Below the pieces are notes generated by a model, which was not told the DNA's origin, ran no database searches, and was given only the letters and a program-made list of their open reading frames with translations. The position numbers and the translations under genes were made by a program. A stretch of DNA of 5,490 nucleotides from the NCBI GenBank assembly GCA_934234005.1, contig CAKQHC010000096.1, positions 1-5,490 on the forward strand, in the 5' to 3' direction. This DNA is from an uncultured Methanomassiliicoccales archaeon. GTDB lineage: Archaea; Thermoplasmatota; Thermoplasmata; Methanomassiliicoccales; Methanomethylophilaceae. Below, in pieces: positions 5,338 to 5,490 of the stretch; the first letter of the stretch is position 1, and each line of letters opens with the position of its first letter.

Positions 5338-5490
5338 ACAATTGCTCCCAGTATATGATAAACCGATGATTTTCTATCCTCTCTCCACACTAATGGAAGC
5401 GGGAATAAGAGATATTCTGATAATATCAACATCCAACTATGTGCCATTCTTTAAAACATTACTTGGTGACGGTTCGGATTTTGGAATAAA
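5270..5490 (+). CDS. rfbA: Glucose-1-phosphate thymidylyltransferase, N-terminal part (3' partial)
   Basis: The first 73 codons are present; the gene runs off the window's end. The sequence is unmistakably RmlA/Rfb[12 protein letters not shown] at 8-18, [12 protein letters not shown] at 22-33 including the nucleotide-binding lysine 23 and substrate-contacting region, then [18 protein letters not shown] at 36-53. The enzyme makes dTDP-glucose from dTTP and glucose 1-phosphate, the first step toward dTDP-rhamnose and other deoxysugars; the rest of such a pathway could lie downstream. It starts at ATG 5270 after GGTGA, overlapping pssE by 68 nt. The fragment uses TTA, CTA and ACA codons more freely than hddA or the nucleotidyltransferase gene, which may mean a different history, but 73 codons are too few to be sure. 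Confidence 0.93.
   Translation, partial: MKGIILAGGSGTRLYPLTIATSKQLLPVYDKPMIFYPLSTLMEAGIRDILIISTSNYVPFFKTLLGDGSDFGI

Overview
This window is part of a surface-glycan biosynthesis locus: nine protein genes, two of them cut by the window edges, with almost no non-coding DNA. No RNA genes, mobile elements, CRISPR arrays or long repeats were seen. The organism is probably an archaeon. The main evidence is three AT-rich TATA-like boxes, each centred about 24-28 nt upstream of the most plausible ATG of the three first-in-transcript genes, which lack clear ribosome-binding sites; this is the layout of archaeal leaderless transcripts. Genes inside the operon do carry SD-like sequences (GGAGGG, GGTGA, GAGG). 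The frequent ATA codons and the DPM1-like glycosyltransferase fit too. A methanogen-like or other Thermoplasmatota host is possible, but that is a guess, and a bacterium is not excluded.

Left part (1-1665). The last 36 codons of a PhnW-type aminotransferase (2-aminoethylphosphonate transaminase family) end on the + strand. They converge, with a single base between the stop codons, on a minus-strand pair: a dolichol-phosphate-mannose-synthase-like GT2 glycosyltransferase followed by a membrane CDP-alcohol phosphatidyltransferase. Together these suggest that a nucleotide-activated phosphonate (CMP-aminoethylphosphonate) or a similar head group is attached to a lipid or glycan.

Middle (1666-1780). 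A 115-bp divergent promoter region contains a near-perfect 20-bp dyad built around a TATA-like core.

Right part (1781-5490). A + strand operon runs: sugar-nucleotidyltransferase with a C-terminal left-handed beta-helix (HddC-like), GHMP kinase (HddA-like), HAD phosphatase with the GmhB zinc motif, a split Alg14/Alg13-type glycosyltransferase (PssD/PssE-like), then the start of a glucose-1-phosphate thymidylyltransferase (RfbA/RmlA). The first three would convert heptose 7-phosphate to an activated (GDP-) heptose. The split transferase would add a sugar to a lipid-linked acceptor, and RfbA would start dTDP-sugar synthesis. Every junction but the last is a 4-nt NTGA stop/start overlap; at the last, pssE runs 68 nt into rfbA in another frame.

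The most notable points are the Asp-to-His change at the last position of the CDP-alcohol phosphotransferase signature, the phosphonate/heptose combination in a probable archaeon, the TATA dyad, and the irregular pssE-rfbA overlap.
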